Below, piece by piece: positions 15,920 through 24,713 of a stretch of 64,000 nt of DNA. The notes under the pieces were generated by a model, which made no database searches, was not told the origin of the DNA, and was given only the letters and a program-made list of their open reading frames with translations. This DNA is from Sediminibacterium sp. (GTDB taxonomy: Bacteria; Bacteroidota; Bacteroidia; Chitinophagales; Chitinophagaceae). Made by a program: the position numbers and the translations under genes. Every line of letters begins with the position of its first letter. Positions within the stretch are counted from its first letter, which is position 1. The DNA lies in the NCBI GenBank assembly GCA_017537025.1, contig JAFWCB010000007.1, forward strand, positions 62,001 through 126,000, read 5' to 3'.

Positions 15920-17815
15920 ATGGCAATTGCTGAATTGGTTATGCCCAAATTGGGTGAAAGTATTATGGAAGCTACCATCCTCAAATGGCATAAACAGGTA
16001 GGCGATTCTGTAAAACTAGACGAAACAGTTCTTGATATAGCAACCGATAAGGTTGATAGCGAAGTGCCTTCAACAGCCGAGGGTACCATTACAGAAATTT
16101 TATTCAATGTGAACGATGTAGTACCTATTGGTACTGTAATTGCACGGATCAATACGGTCGCTGCAAGTCATGCCGAGCGAAGCGAGTCACCGGTAGTAGC
16201 ACCAACTGTTCAAACTCCTCCACCGCCGGTAGTGCCTGCACCACCACCAGTTGCTGTAACTCCAACTATAGCCTCACCACAACCCGTAACTCGTAACCCG
16301 GAACCCGAAGCTAGCCATACCGAGCACAGCGAAGTACCATACACTCCACATCCTAACCCAGTTGAGTTATTATCAAAACCTGCGACCAATCGTTTTTACT
16401 CTCCATTGGTTTTAAATATTGCAAATAGTGAAGGAATCTCTTTAAGTGAACTAGAAAGAATACCGGGTACCGGTAATGATGGCAGGGTTAGTAAAAAAGA
16501 TATTCTACAATATATTGTTGATAAGAAAGCAGGTAGAGTGCCTGCCTTTCAACCTATCGCCCCACAGGCTCCGGTTTATGTTGCACCACCGGTGCAAATA
16601 CCTGTTCAGCCACAACCTGTTCCAGCGCAGCCTGTATATACTGCCCCAACACCGCAGCCGCCTGCTCCTGTTGTTACAGATACACCTGTTCAAACGAATC
16701 CGGAAATTGCTGCACCAAAGGCAGTGCCATCGGTTCAACCATCTCAACCAGAGATTATTCCGACACCAACCACTTTAGTTTCTCAGCCAGTATCAACACC
16801 AGCTCTGCCTGTTGAACAGCCTGTCATTCACAGTAACCCAGAGCCGCTTGCTAAGCCCGCGGCAATAGTTGATAAGCAGGAACCCGTTACGCCGGTTCAG
16901 CCATTACAGCCTATTCAAGAGCCTGTAATAGCTCCTGTACATACACCAGTACCCGAAACCCGTCGTCAACTTGAGCCTGTCGAAGTGCCCCAACCCGTTA
17001 TCAAAACAGAACCTGTTCGAACCGAGATACCGAATCATATCCCTTCAAACTATGTTGGAAAACTACCTGATCCAAGATCTGTAGTAGTTTCCGGAGAAAC
17101 TGAAATTATGGAAATGGATCGTATGCGTAAACTTATCGCCAAACATATGGTTGATAGTAAGCATACCAGTCCACATGTTACCAGTTTCGCCGAAGCAGAT
17201 GTAACCAATATGGTAGCATGGCGGGAGAAAGTAAAAAAAGAGTTTGAATTTAGAGAAGGTACAAAACTCACTTTTACACCGATGTTTATCGAGTGTTTAG
17301 TGACCGTAATGAGAAGATTCCCATTGATTAATTGTTCTATTGATGGCGATAAAGTAGTTATTAAAAAAGATATCAATATCGGTATGGCTACAGCTTTGCC
17401 AAGTGGGAACTTAATAGTACCTGTGATCAAAGGAGCTGACCAATTGAGTATCGTAGGACTCAGTAAAGCCGTTAATGGCTTAGCGGATGCCGCAAGGAAT
17501 AGTAAATTGAAGCCGGAAGACACTACAGGAGGTACTTTTACACTTACCAATGTAGGAACTTTCGGAAGCCTGATGGGTACTCCTATAATTAATCAACCAC
17601 AAGTTGCCATACTTGCCGTAGGTGCTATCAAAAAAAGACCTGTGGTAATTGAATCTGCAGAAGGCGATACCATTGGTATCCGGCACATGATGTACTTATC
17701 GTTAAGTTATGATCATCGCATAGTAGATGGCAGTATCGGAGCAAGCTTCTTAACCGAAGTAGCAAAAGAATTTGAAAAATGGGATGCCGATCGGCAGTGG
17801 TTCCATTATCTTTAA
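15920..17815 (+). CDS. 2-oxoacid dehydrogenase E2 (dihydrolipoamide acyltransferase)
   Basis: 631 residues, the acyl-transfer core of a pyruvate/branched-chain/2-oxoglutarate-type complex. In order: a lipoyl domain (residues 3-77) with the lipoylated K44 in ATDKVDSEVP; linker 1 (about 80-157); the peripheral subunit-binding domain (about 158-200, ending GNDGRVSKKDILQYIV); an unusually long Pro/Ala/Val/Gln-rich linker 2 (about 203-385); and the catalytic domain with H599 and D603 in YDHRIVDG. E1 and E3 are not encoded nearby, so the substrate class is open. Both linkers contain DNA that looks like intergenic repeat sequence read in frame (see the repeat entries). The DUF2490 gene follows after 5 bases. 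Confidence 0.93.
   Translation: MAIAELVMPKLGESIMEATILKWHKQVGDSVKLDETVLDIATDKVDSEVPSTAEGTITEILFNVNDVVPIGTVIARINTVAASHAERSESPVVAPTVQTPPPPVVPAPPPVAVTPTIASPQPVTRNPEPEASHTEHSEVPYTPHPNPVELLSKPATNRFYSPLVLNIANSEGISLSELERIPGTGNDGRVSKKDILQYIVDKKAGRVPAFQPIAPQAPVYVAPPVQIPVQPQPVPAQPVYTAPTPQPPAPVVTDTPVQTNPEIAAPKAVPSVQPSQPEIIPTPTTLVSQPVSTPALPVEQPVIHSNPEPLAKPAAIVDKQEPVTPVQPLQPIQEPVIAPVHTPVPETRRQLEPVEVPQPVIKTEPVRTEIPNHIPSNYVGKLPDPRSVVVSGETEIMEMDRMRKLIAKHMVDSKHTSPHVTSFAEADVTNMVAWREKVKKEFEFREGTKLTFTPMFIECLVTVMRRFPLINCSIDGDKVVIKKDINIGMATALPSGNLIVPVIKGADQLSIVGLSKAVNGLADAARNSKLKPEDTTGGTFTLTNVGTFGSLMGTPIINQPQVAILAVGAIKKRPVVIESAEGDTIGIRHMMYLSLSYDHRIVDGSIGASFLTEVAKEFEKWDADRQWFHYL
16167..16190. repeat. Dispersed-repeat-like segment inside E2 linker 1
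   Basis: Reads GTCATGCCGAGCGAAGCGAG plus four more bases, a form I recall as a common intergenic repeat in many bacteria. In frame it encodes SHAERS, an out-of-place charged patch in a Pro/Ala/Val linker. A diverged relative lies at 16313-16339 (residues SHTEHSEVP). Confidence 0.5.
16281..16308. repeat. Heptamer tract inside E2 coding sequence
   Basis: Four 7-bp units in perfect phase (for example AACCCGT, AACTCGT), the same architecture as the intergenic heptamer tracts of this window. Here it is translated as part of linker 1 (residues QPVTRNPEPE region). Two similar units lie at 16951-16964. Confidence 0.65.
16313..16339. repeat. Diverged copy of the linker repeat in E2
   Basis: Resembles 16167-16190 (GCCATACCGAGCACAGCGAA against GTCATGCCGAGCGAAGCGAG) and follows the heptamer tract directly. 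It encodes SHTEHSEVP, parallel to SHAERSESP 47 residues earlier. Confidence 0.45.
16971..16985. repeat. TTGAGCCTGTCGAAG segment in E2 linker 2
   Basis: The reverse complement is CTTCGACAGGCTCAA, a close variant of the dispersed intergenic repeat also present at 3621-3646. It is read in frame as part of LEPVEVP and directly follows two more heptamers (16951-16964). Confidence 0.45.
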
Positions 17816-17820
17816 TAAGC

Positions 17821-18573
17821 ATGACCGATAGCTTTCTACAACCATATAAACGTGTTATAAAAGCCGTCTTACCGATGGCTTTTTCGTTTGGTGCGTTTCG
17901 AACTGGTGCGCAAACACCGGGCTTAGGTACTTGGAATATTATATCTACAAGATACACATTCAATAAAAAATGGAGTGGTTTCTTTGAAGCACAGCTTCGC
18001 TCTCAACAATTTTACACAGATTTTAATTATCGTGAATTTAATGGTGGTGTGGGTTACAACTTACCCAAAAATGTATCATTCATACTCGCAGTTGGTAAGT
18101 ATGATACATACCAACCTACCGGAACTTTTAAAACACCTATTGTTACAAATGAGTTTCGAATTTGGGAGCAGCTAATACTTAACAATACTATCAATAGATT
18201 AAAAATTGAACATAGGTATCGGTTGGAACAACGTTTCATAAATGGAGATACTTATCGGAATAGATTTAGATATCGATTGAATGCCATACTGCCCATTAAT
18301 AATAAAATTATTCAAAAAAAGACTTTCTATCTAAGCTTAGCAGACGAGATCGCGCTGAATAACAGAGATATTTTTTTCGAACAAAATAGAATATTTGCAG
18401 GTGCCGGGTATGGGATTACAAATCAGGTAACCATACAAGCAGGATGGCTAAATCGATTTGATAATTTGGGGAATGGTATTGAACAGAAAAAAAATTTTCT
18501 TCAACTAAGCCTGCTACTATCCTTCTCAGAAGTTAAAAGCGGTACGGAACGGCACCCCAGTTCTGTGGATTAA
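17821..18573 (+). CDS. DUF2490 family outer-membrane protein
   Basis: 250 residues from the ATG at 17821. A signal peptide ends around GAQT, then a chain of amphipathic beta strands carries the family pattern LGTWNIISTRYTFNKKWSGF at the N-terminus and RLKIEHRYRLEQRF in the middle. DUF2490 proteins are predicted small outer-membrane barrels of unknown function. It begins 5 bases after the E2 stop and is probably co-transcribed, although no functional connection is evident. The frame extends upstream to 17779 inside E2, but that would destroy the signal peptide. Confidence 0.8.
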   Translation: MTDSFLQPYKRVIKAVLPMAFSFGAFRTGAQTPGLGTWNIISTRYTFNKKWSGFFEAQLRSQQFYTDFNYREFNGGVGYNLPKNVSFILAVGKYDTYQPTGTFKTPIVTNEFRIWEQLILNNTINRLKIEHRYRLEQRFINGDTYRNRFRYRLNAILPINNKIIQKKTFYLSLADEIALNNRDIFFEQNRIFAGAGYGITNQVTIQAGWLNRFDNLGNGIEQKKNFLQLSLLLSFSEVKSGTERHPSSVD

Positions 18574-18639
18574 AGTAGTGTGAGTAAACATTCCATTGAT
18601 AAAAAAAACTTTTTTCGTAAATTCCATTAACAAAATAGA

Positions 18640-19380
18640 ATGGAAATGAAAACACTATCCCAAACCTGGTTCGCTGATGGGTATATCGATTTTGAGTTAA
18701 AAAAGTATACCCTACTCGCCTATTTACAAGAAATCAACAAATATTTTTGTCAGAATAAGCTTTACCCACAGCTAGCTGATCTTATATTTCACTATAATAA
18801 CCTGATAGCCTTCAGAGAAAATAAGAGATATCTTCAGGAGCAATTTCCGAAGCGACTAACAGGCGTTCAAATAGAAAAATTACAGTTACTGTATGAATCC
18901 TTAGTAGAAGACGATGAACTGATGCAAGAGCTTGAAGATATTATTCAATATGCTTCTTCTACCATGAAAAAAACGATTACAAGTGGTACGGAAATTTATG
19001 AATTTGTGGAGAATAAAATCAACATAGAACCTATTGGTATCATGCCACTGGAACATAACGAAGGCTATTTCATGCTCTGTGAAGGAAGTTGTAAAAACAC
19101 TTGGGTATACCAGTATCGGTTAAGTTTCTTTGAAAAACATGATGAAAAATACAGAAGCATAAAAACAGAATTTATTGATGTATGGCAAAGAAATATGGTA
19201 AACTCATATGTAGCTATTAAATCGGAGCTTATTAAAAATAGAAGTGATTTACCTAATCCTGCGGTTTATGCACTTGAAACAGATTTAAGTTTACCGATGG
19301 AAGAAACTTTACTACCTATTGCTAAGCGCTATTTGGTTCGTTATATCACTACTTATGGAAATACATCAAGTAGTGTATAG
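18640..19380 (+). CDS. Conserved hypothetical protein, mostly helical
   Basis: 246 residues, not recognised as a named family. The sequence starts MEMKTLSQTWFADGYIDFEL and is rich in Leu, Glu, Lys and Tyr, with no signal peptide, no membrane segment and no clear catalytic motif, so it is probably cytoplasmic. An internal acidic run (ESLVEDDELMQELEDII) suggests a helical bundle. A second ATG at 18646 is an equally possible start. It ends one base before the convergent rsmD. The family appears to be restricted to Bacteroidota (impression, not searched). Confidence 0.65.
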   Translation: MEMKTLSQTWFADGYIDFELKKYTLLAYLQEINKYFCQNKLYPQLADLIFHYNNLIAFRENKRYLQEQFPKRLTGVQIEKLQLLYESLVEDDELMQELEDIIQYASSTMKKTITSGTEIYEFVENKINIEPIGIMPLEHNEGYFMLCEGSCKNTWVYQYRLSFFEKHDEKYRSIKTEFIDVWQRNMVNSYVAIKSELIKNRSDLPNPAVYALETDLSLPMEETLLPIAKRYLVRYITTYGNTSSSV

Positions 19381-19381
19381 C

Positions 19382-19924
19382 TTATTTTACAGATTGAAAA
19401 AAAGAGAATAAAGTAGTACCATAATTTCGTGCAAAACAAAATCCATCAAATTTCTCGTAATTATTACGTGGAGTATGTTCCAACACAAGAAAGCCATCCA
19501 CTGCGATTAACTGATTAGCAATAATAATTTTAGGTAGCTCATCAATAGTACCTAACGCATAAGGAGGGCCTGCAAAAATAAAATCATATGGCTCTTTACA
19601 GGTTTGTAAAAAAGCAAAGACATCCATTTTTAATAACTTGGCTCCTGTTAATCCTAACTTGTTTATGTTATCTTGGATAAAACCATACATCACTGGATCT
19701 TTTTCTACAATAGTAAGATCCGAGGCACCTCGAGATGCTAACTCATAGCTGATACAACCTGTTCCACCAAATAAGTCAAGCGTTTTAATATCCTCAAAAC
19801 TTATTCTATTTTGTAAGATATTAAACAGTCCTTCTTTAGCAATATCTGTAGTAGGTCTGGTATGTGGCATATGAGCGGGAGGATTTATTCTTCTTCCACC
19901 CCATTTACCTGAAATAATCCTCAT
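19382..19924 (-). CDS. rsmD: 16S rRNA (guanine(966)-N(2))-methyltransferase RsmD
   Basis: 180 residues, the usual size. The N-terminus MRIISGKWGGRRINPP and HTRPTTDIAKEGLFNIL are diagnostic of RsmD, and the SAM-binding motif I is DLFGGTGCISYELASRGA. It would methylate G966 in helix 31 of 16S rRNA. Unusual: the catalytic motif IV, normally DPPF/DPPY, reads AGPPY here, replacing the Asp that contacts the target amino group. This is encoded as GGC, two base changes from an Asp codon. It overlaps the upstream DUF3822 gene by 4 bases (ATGA), so the two are translationally coupled. Confidence 0.9.
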   Translation of the reverse strand: MRIISGKWGGRRINPPAHMPHTRPTTDIAKEGLFNILQNRISFEDIKTLDLFGGTGCISYELASRGASDLTIVEKDPVMYGFIQDNINKLGLTGAKLLKMDVFAFLQTCKEPYDFIFAGPPYALGTIDELPKIIIANQLIAVDGFLVLEHTPRNNYEKFDGFCFARNYGTTLFSFFQSVK

Positions 19925-20769
19925 ACCGTGAGCTTATAGAAAGGAGTAAAATAGTGAGCAGGGTATTCTTCCAATGCCGCTTTAAACACACCCACCGCTT
20001 GCATATTATCTAGTTGTATATTTGGAAATACATTTTTTATTTGAGTAAATAAAATGGAAGAATGATCTATCATACCACTTAACTCAACCTTGCATTCTGT
20101 TGATTCAACACTAAATTGTGAAGTAATACGCAGTAAATAATACAATAAATCTTCTGCAGAATGATACCGGTAAGAGTGAATCAGTTGTAACCGTTCATCT
20201 TTCCAAAAAGCGACTACAAAATGATGTGTATACACCTGTATTTTTAAGAATCGATCATCAATCCGGGGTCGGCGCATCACATCATTCAATAAGTTTGAAT
20301 ACGTATGTGAGCATTGAAAGATAACAAACTGGCGGTTTAATAATTCTATAATGGACTTACGGATTCTATAGGCATTAATAAAAACTTTTGTGGCTAGCAA
20401 TTTCTCATATCTTACTTCATGCCTAGTAGATTCTCCATATATAAGATTTAAATAGTCTTCGGCAGAAGTAGCTGTCAATAGTTTTTCGGGTATCAAAATA
20501 CTCTCATCAACATTGAAAAATATACTCACTTGCCTGAAACCACTATTCAAAAACCTGGAAGCAGATTTTACTTCATAAAAGATATCATTCCAATCGTCGG
20601 TACTGCTTCTATCTAAACTAAACAATTCGAAAGCTTCAATTTGAGTATTCCCCGACTTTGAAAGCAATACCATCTCCTCCTCAGAAATTTCAATATATAA
20701 ATGATGTTCCGGTGTAACAGAAATATCTTCGTTATATAAACCAATCTTTTTTCTGGCCATGCCTTTCAT
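19921..20769 (-). CDS. DUF3822 family protein
   Basis: 282 residues. The pattern HHLYIEISEEEMVLLSKSG at the N-terminus and the phosphate-loop-free, alternating strand/helix layout fit DUF3822, a Bacteroidota family predicted to adopt an actin-like (ASKHA) fold and regularly found directly upstream of rsmD. It overlaps rsmD by 4 bases. No enzymatic residues can be named. An alternative start is the ATG at 20760, three codons in. Function unknown. Confidence 0.7.
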   Translation of the reverse strand: MKGMARKKIGLYNEDISVTPEHHLYIEISEEEMVLLSKSGNTQIEAFELFSLDRSSTDDWNDIFYEVKSASRFLNSGFRQVSIFFNVDESILIPEKLLTATSAEDYLNLIYGESTRHEVRYEKLLATKVFINAYRIRKSIIELLNRQFVIFQCSHTYSNLLNDVMRRPRIDDRFLKIQVYTHHFVVAFWKDERLQLIHSYRYHSAEDLLYYLLRITSQFSVESTECKVELSGMIDHSSILFTQIKNVFPNIQLDNMQAVGVFKAALEEYPAHYFTPFYKLTV

Positions 20770-20849
20770 TCGTTTTGGTTGTTCAGCTATGCCGAATATT
20801 TTTTAAAAATACAAAGTAAAGTGCATATTTGATACGAAGTGGGTTTACC

Positions 20850-20857
20850 TATCTTTA
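20850..20857 (+). promoter_or_regulatory. Candidate -7 box TATCTTTA for the MATE gene
   Basis: A one-mismatch version of TAnnTTTG, 8 bases before the ATG at 20866, leaving an almost absent leader. It argues for the ATG over the GTG at 20839. Confidence 0.5.
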
Positions 20858-20865
20858 CATCGATT

Positions 20866-22224
20866 ATGAGTAGCGAGGCAACCACCGTTAATTTACAACT
20901 TGAAACAGGGAATAAGCAAATTGTAAAAATAGCATTACCCATTGCCGCGGCCTTATTTGTACCCCAGCTTAATTTTATTACCAACAATATTTTCTTGGGC
21001 AGATTAGGGCAAGCGGAGTTAGCCATAGCAGGTATTACGGGCGTTTATTACCTCATTTTTGCAGTTATTGGGAACGGCTTAAACAATGCGCTTCAAGCCC
21101 TTATATCGCGACGAGCAGGTGAAAATAGAACCGATGAAATCAATGGTTTATTCAGACATGGAGTAAGGTTATCTCTGTTTTTTTCTGTAGGTGGTATTCT
21201 CATAACCTGGTTTTTGGCACCAATTATTTTAAGATGGTCGTTACACGACAGTAAGGGCATTGACATGGCCATTCAATTTCTTCGCATCAGGATACTGGGA
21301 TTACCTTTTTTGTATGTATACCAGATGCGCAATGCCTTGCTCGTAGGCACGAATAATAGTAAATATTTAGTGATTGGTACGGCTACGGAAACCATTGTAA
21401 ATATTGTTTTAGACTATGCTTTTATTTACGGTAAGCTAGGCTTCCCCGCATTGGGTTTTAATGGTGCTGCCTATGCCTCTATTCTCGCAGAAATATCAGG
21501 ATTGATCATTGTATTTTTAGTTATCCGATACAACGGAGTAGCAGAGCGCTTACAATTATTGCGTAAAGCGGGAAAAAGTAAAGATACCACCAAGCTTATT
21601 TTAGTGCAGGCCTACCCTATTATATTACAATATGCCATCAGTATTATAAGTTGGGAATATTTTTATATTTTGATAGAACACCACGGCTCGCTGGCGCTCG
21701 CCATTTCCAATACGATGCGAAACCTATTCGGCTTCTTTGGCTGCTTTACCTGGGGCTTTGCAGCTACTACCAATACTATGGTGAGTAATGTAATCGGACA
21801 AAATAAGCAAACAGAAGTAATTCCGCTTATTAACAGAATAATGAAACTAAGCCTGCTGGTGGCATTTATCAGCTTAATACTCATCAATGTATTTCCGGAA
21901 TTATTTTTGAGCGTTTATGGACAAGGCCCGGAATTTATTGAAGCGGCGATACCGGTATTGCGCATCGTTTCATTTGCCATGCTGCTGATGAGCTTTGGCA
22001 CTATATGGGTAAGCGCTGTTACCGGTACAGGAAATTCCAAAATGAATCTCTATACCGAAATTTTTACCATCTTCATTTATCTGATATATGTGTACATAAC
22101 CCTGGAACATCTCAACCTTTCTATTGGAATCGGATGGTTGAGTGAATGGTTATATTGGATTACCATGTTTGTTCCTTCTTACTGGTATATTCACAGTTTG
22201 CGTTGGAAAAAACTAAAGATCTAA
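20866..22224 (+). CDS. MATE family multidrug/Na+ antiporter
   Basis: 452 residues with about twelve hydrophobic segments and the two-fold MATE architecture: the first half begins IVKIALPIAAALFVPQLNF and the second half begins around residue 245 (LVQAYPIILQYAISII). Family exporters use an H+ or Na+ gradient to expel cationic compounds across the inner membrane. The ATG at 20866 is chosen; a GTG nine codons upstream lies before the probable promoter. It ends overlapping the convergent acyl-CoA-binding protein gene by 4 bases. Substrate not predictable. Confidence 0.9.
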   Translation: MSSEATTVNLQLETGNKQIVKIALPIAAALFVPQLNFITNNIFLGRLGQAELAIAGITGVYYLIFAVIGNGLNNALQALISRRAGENRTDEINGLFRHGVRLSLFFSVGGILITWFLAPIILRWSLHDSKGIDMAIQFLRIRILGLPFLYVYQMRNALLVGTNNSKYLVIGTATETIVNIVLDYAFIYGKLGFPALGFNGAAYASILAEISGLIIVFLVIRYNGVAERLQLLRKAGKSKDTTKLILVQAYPIILQYAISIISWEYFYILIEHHGSLALAISNTMRNLFGFFGCFTWGFAATTNTMVSNVIGQNKQTEVIPLINRIMKLSLLVAFISLILINVFPELFLSVYGQGPEFIEAAIPVLRIVSFAMLLMSFGTIWVSAVTGTGNSKMNLYTEIFTIFIYLIYVYITLEHLNLSIGIGWLSEWLYWITMFVPSYWYIHSLRWKKLKI

Positions 22225-22478
22225 CCCTTTAATTTGGTAACCAAATCAATATAATCCTGCATGGCAGCTTCTTTGGTGGTGCCCGCCAATTTAGACCAGG
22301 CTTCATGCTTAAACTTAGCTACAAAGTCAAAAGCATTCTCCGGACCACTTCCAGTATTATCTCCTTCAGTAGCTTGTTTAAATAAAGCGTAAAGTTTTAA
22401 AAGGGTTTCGTTATCAGGCTTTTCTGTTAGTGTTTTGCTGTTGGCAACTGCCTGCTCAAATAAACTGTTTAATTCCAT
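22221..22478 (-). CDS. Acyl-CoA-binding protein
   Basis: 85 residues, the classical size of ACBP. It shows the four-helix pattern with the signature LLKLYALFKQATEGDNTGSG and later KHEAWSKLAGTTKEAAMQDY, which include the Tyr and Lys residues that bind the CoA moiety. It buffers and transports acyl-CoA in the cytoplasm. It lies 7 bases downstream of the TPR gene and is probably the last gene of a folB-TPR-acbP transcript. Confidence 0.92.
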   Translation of the reverse strand: MELNSLFEQAVANSKTLTEKPDNETLLKLYALFKQATEGDNTGSGPENAFDFVAKFKHEAWSKLAGTTKEAAMQDYIDLVTKLKG

Positions 22479-22485
22479 ATACTAT

Positions 22486-23244
22486 TTATTGTAATGATTG
22501 TAAAAGTTGAGCACCTTCTGCTTTTATGGCTATGTCTTCCGTGCTTCTCGTAGGTAATTTAACCAATTTAGTAAGTAATTCAATAGCCTGTGCAGGTCTT
22601 CTTGCTTCTTTATATGCTTTGGCCAAGTCTAAATAATTAGGTGCAAAATAAGGCTCGATCAACTTACATTTTTCCATGTAAACAATAGCCTTATCAATAT
22701 CGCCCTCAGGTAAGCCGCCATAAAATAATTTTACGGCAGCTTTTTTGAGTCCAGATAAAGTTACCATTTCATAATGCCATTTACCCAGTGTATAATTGGC
22801 ACGAGCATGATTAGGGTTTAATGCTACAGCCTTATCAGCATAGATTTTTACCTCTTTTACAAAAGCTACTATTTTTTTATTTTCTGTTTCTATGTCGGTC
22901 AATTTACCATTGGCTAAAGCCATTGCATAACAGGCATCCGCACTCGATCCATCGCTTTGGAAAGCTCTTTTCGCATATGCTAAAGAAGATTCATAATATA
23001 ATTTTTTGGAGGCTTTATCTTTCTCCCTACCACCAATATTAGCGTTTAATTCAGCGGCTTTCACGAGTGCTTTTACATTCCCCGACTCCAACAATAATAT
23101 TTGTTTGTATTTCTCAAGCGCCTCCGGCTCCTTTAACTGACGTTCTAAATTTTCAGCCTCTTTAAATAGTATGGGTATCTCCTGTGCTTTAGCAACTAAA
23201 GCAAATACAGTTATGATAGCACTTAACAAAAATATTTTTCTCAT
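22486..23244 (-). CDS. Secreted TPR-repeat protein
   Basis: 252 residues from the ATG at 23244. The N-terminus MRKIFLLSAIITVFALVAKA is a clear signal peptide. Several TPR-like helical pairs follow (for example KAVALNPNHARANYTLGKWH), resembling the regulator-of-microtubule-dynamics-type TPR proteins. The start is supported by a 4-base ATGA overlap with the upstream folB stop; a start at 23265 would add seven charged residues before the signal. It is probably periplasmic. The partner is unknown. Confidence 0.78.
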   Translation of the reverse strand: MRKIFLLSAIITVFALVAKAQEIPILFKEAENLERQLKEPEALEKYKQILLLESGNVKALVKAAELNANIGGREKDKASKKLYYESSLAYAKRAFQSDGSSADACYAMALANGKLTDIETENKKIVAFVKEVKIYADKAVALNPNHARANYTLGKWHYEMVTLSGLKKAAVKLFYGGLPEGDIDKAIVYMEKCKLIEPYFAPNYLDLAKAYKEARRPAQAIELLTKLVKLPTRSTEDIAIKAEGAQLLQSLQ

Positions 23245-23597
23245 GATTCTCTTTTTTGCTCCCATTCAATACCAACACTGGCTCCCGTGAAATAAGGAAT
23301 GGGGGGCGATTCTTTTGCAATGCTTATACGCACTGTTTCCACGAGAGAAAACCGTGCCAAAATATTTGTTGCTATTCTCTGCGCCAAGGTTTCTAATAAA
23401 GGAGTAGCAATTTCCATTTCGGCTTTTACCAATTCAAATAGATCGGCATAATTAACGGTTTCTTCTATTTGCAGAATAGGCTTATCGGTGGAATATAAGG
23501 CACTCAAATTAACCGTGAAATAAGTACCCGTTTTTTTCTCCGTATCATACAAACCATGATATCCAAAAAACCGAAGATCTTTTAAAATAATTTTCAA
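23241..23597 (-). CDS. folB: Dihydroneopterin aldolase
   Basis: 118 residues. The diagnostic N-terminus LKDLRFFGYHGLYDTEKKTG contains the catalytic Tyr/Glu region, and VRISIAKESPPIPYF near the C-terminus carries the active-site lysine. It converts 7,8-dihydroneopterin to 6-hydroxymethyl-dihydropterin and glycolaldehyde in folate synthesis; the later folate gene folP is also in this window, 35 kb away. It overlaps the following TPR gene by 4 bases. A heptamer tract separates it from trxB. Confidence 0.92.
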   Translation of the reverse strand: MKIILKDLRFFGYHGLYDTEKKTGTYFTVNLSALYSTDKPILQIEETVNYADLFELVKAEMEIATPLLETLAQRIATNILARFSLVETVRISIAKESPPIPYFTGASVGIEWEQKRES

Positions 23598-23605
23598 GAG
23601 GAGAA

Positions 23606-23682
23606 AGGTTATAGGTTATAGGTTACAGATAATAGGTTATAGATTCCTAATTCTTAATTCATAATTCATAATTCTTACCCCT
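23606..23682. repeat. Degenerate heptamer tract, eleven units in phase
   Basis: Eleven consecutive 7-bp units in perfect register, changing along the tract from an AGGTTAT type to a TAATTCA type without losing phase. It lies between the folB start and the trxB stop (genes in the same direction) and reaches the trxB stop codon. It is the clearest example of the class in this window. Confidence 0.8.
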
Positions 23683-24628
23683 AACCCAGCCCTTTAGCAG
23701 TAAGATATCTTTCCGCATCCAATGCAGCCATACAACCACTTCCAGCAGCAGTTACAGCTTGTCGGTAATTTTTATCCTGCACATCTCCTGCAGCAAAAAC
23801 ACCTTCAATATTGGTTTTAGTGGTGCCGGGTTGTGTAAGGATATATCCGGTTTCATCCATATCTATCCAGCCCTTAAAAATATCGCTATTCGGTTGGTGC
23901 CCAATGGCAACGAAAAATCCGCTAATAGGAATTTCTTGTGTAGTACCATCCACCACATTTCTAATTCTTACCCCGTTTACTTTCTGCTCTCCTAAAATTT
24001 CATCGGTTTCTGTATTCCAATACACTTTGATATTAGGAGCATTCAAAACACGCTCTTGCATTACTTTACTGGCTCGCATTTTATCTTTCCGGATAAACAT
24101 GTGAACGGTGGTACATAGTTTAGATAAGTATAAAGCCTCTTCAGCAGCGGTATCTCCTGCACCTACAATGGCAACTTCTTTTCCTTTGAAGAAAAAACCA
24201 TCACATACGGCACATGCACTTACGCCAAAACCATTCAATCGCTGCTCACTTTCTAAACCCAGCCATTTTGCCGAAGCACCGGTACAAATAATAACTGAAT
24301 CGGCATGAATTTCTTTCTCTTCATCAATCCATACTTTTAAAGGTTTCGCACTAAAATCTACTTTAGTAGCCAATCCGTATCGTATATCGGCACCCATTCG
24401 CGCGGCTTGCTTCTCAAAATGAACCATCATTTCAGGCCCTTGAATACCATCCGGATAACCGGGATAGTTCTCCACTTCTGTGGTAATGGTTAGCTGTCCG
24501 CCCGGCTGAATCCCCTGATACAACAAGGGTTTCATATTGGCCCTGGCTGCATAAATAGCGGCTGTATAACCTGCAGGTCCTGAACCTATTATTAATACAT
24601 GTACTTTTTCAATCGCGGTATCACTCAT
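23681..24628 (-). CDS. trxB: Thioredoxin-disulfide reductase
   Basis: 315 residues, the usual length. FAD-binding GSGPAGYTAAIYAARA is near the N-terminus, the redox-active disulfide is C139/C142 in CAVCDG, the NADPH-binding GAGDTAAEEA lies around residues 156-165, and the C-terminal FAD motif reads FAAGDVQDKNYRQAVTAAGSG. It reduces thioredoxin with NADPH in the cytoplasm. A weak TATTTTTA-like box lies about 20 bases upstream. Thioredoxin itself is not encoded in this window. Confidence 0.96.
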   Translation of the reverse strand: MSDTAIEKVHVLIIGSGPAGYTAAIYAARANMKPLLYQGIQPGGQLTITTEVENYPGYPDGIQGPEMMVHFEKQAARMGADIRYGLATKVDFSAKPLKVWIDEEKEIHADSVIICTGASAKWLGLESEQRLNGFGVSACAVCDGFFFKGKEVAIVGAGDTAAEEALYLSKLCTTVHMFIRKDKMRASKVMQERVLNAPNIKVYWNTETDEILGEQKVNGVRIRNVVDGTTQEIPISGFFVAIGHQPNSDIFKGWIDMDETGYILTQPGTTKTNIEGVFAAGDVQDKNYRQAVTAAGSGCMAALDAERYLTAKGLG

Positions 24629-24713
24629 ACAAAAACTTTAGTCGGTAAAAATAACGTCAAAATTAATCACAGCAGCTAATATATAAGGTTTGTACACAAC
24701 AATGTGGAAATCC

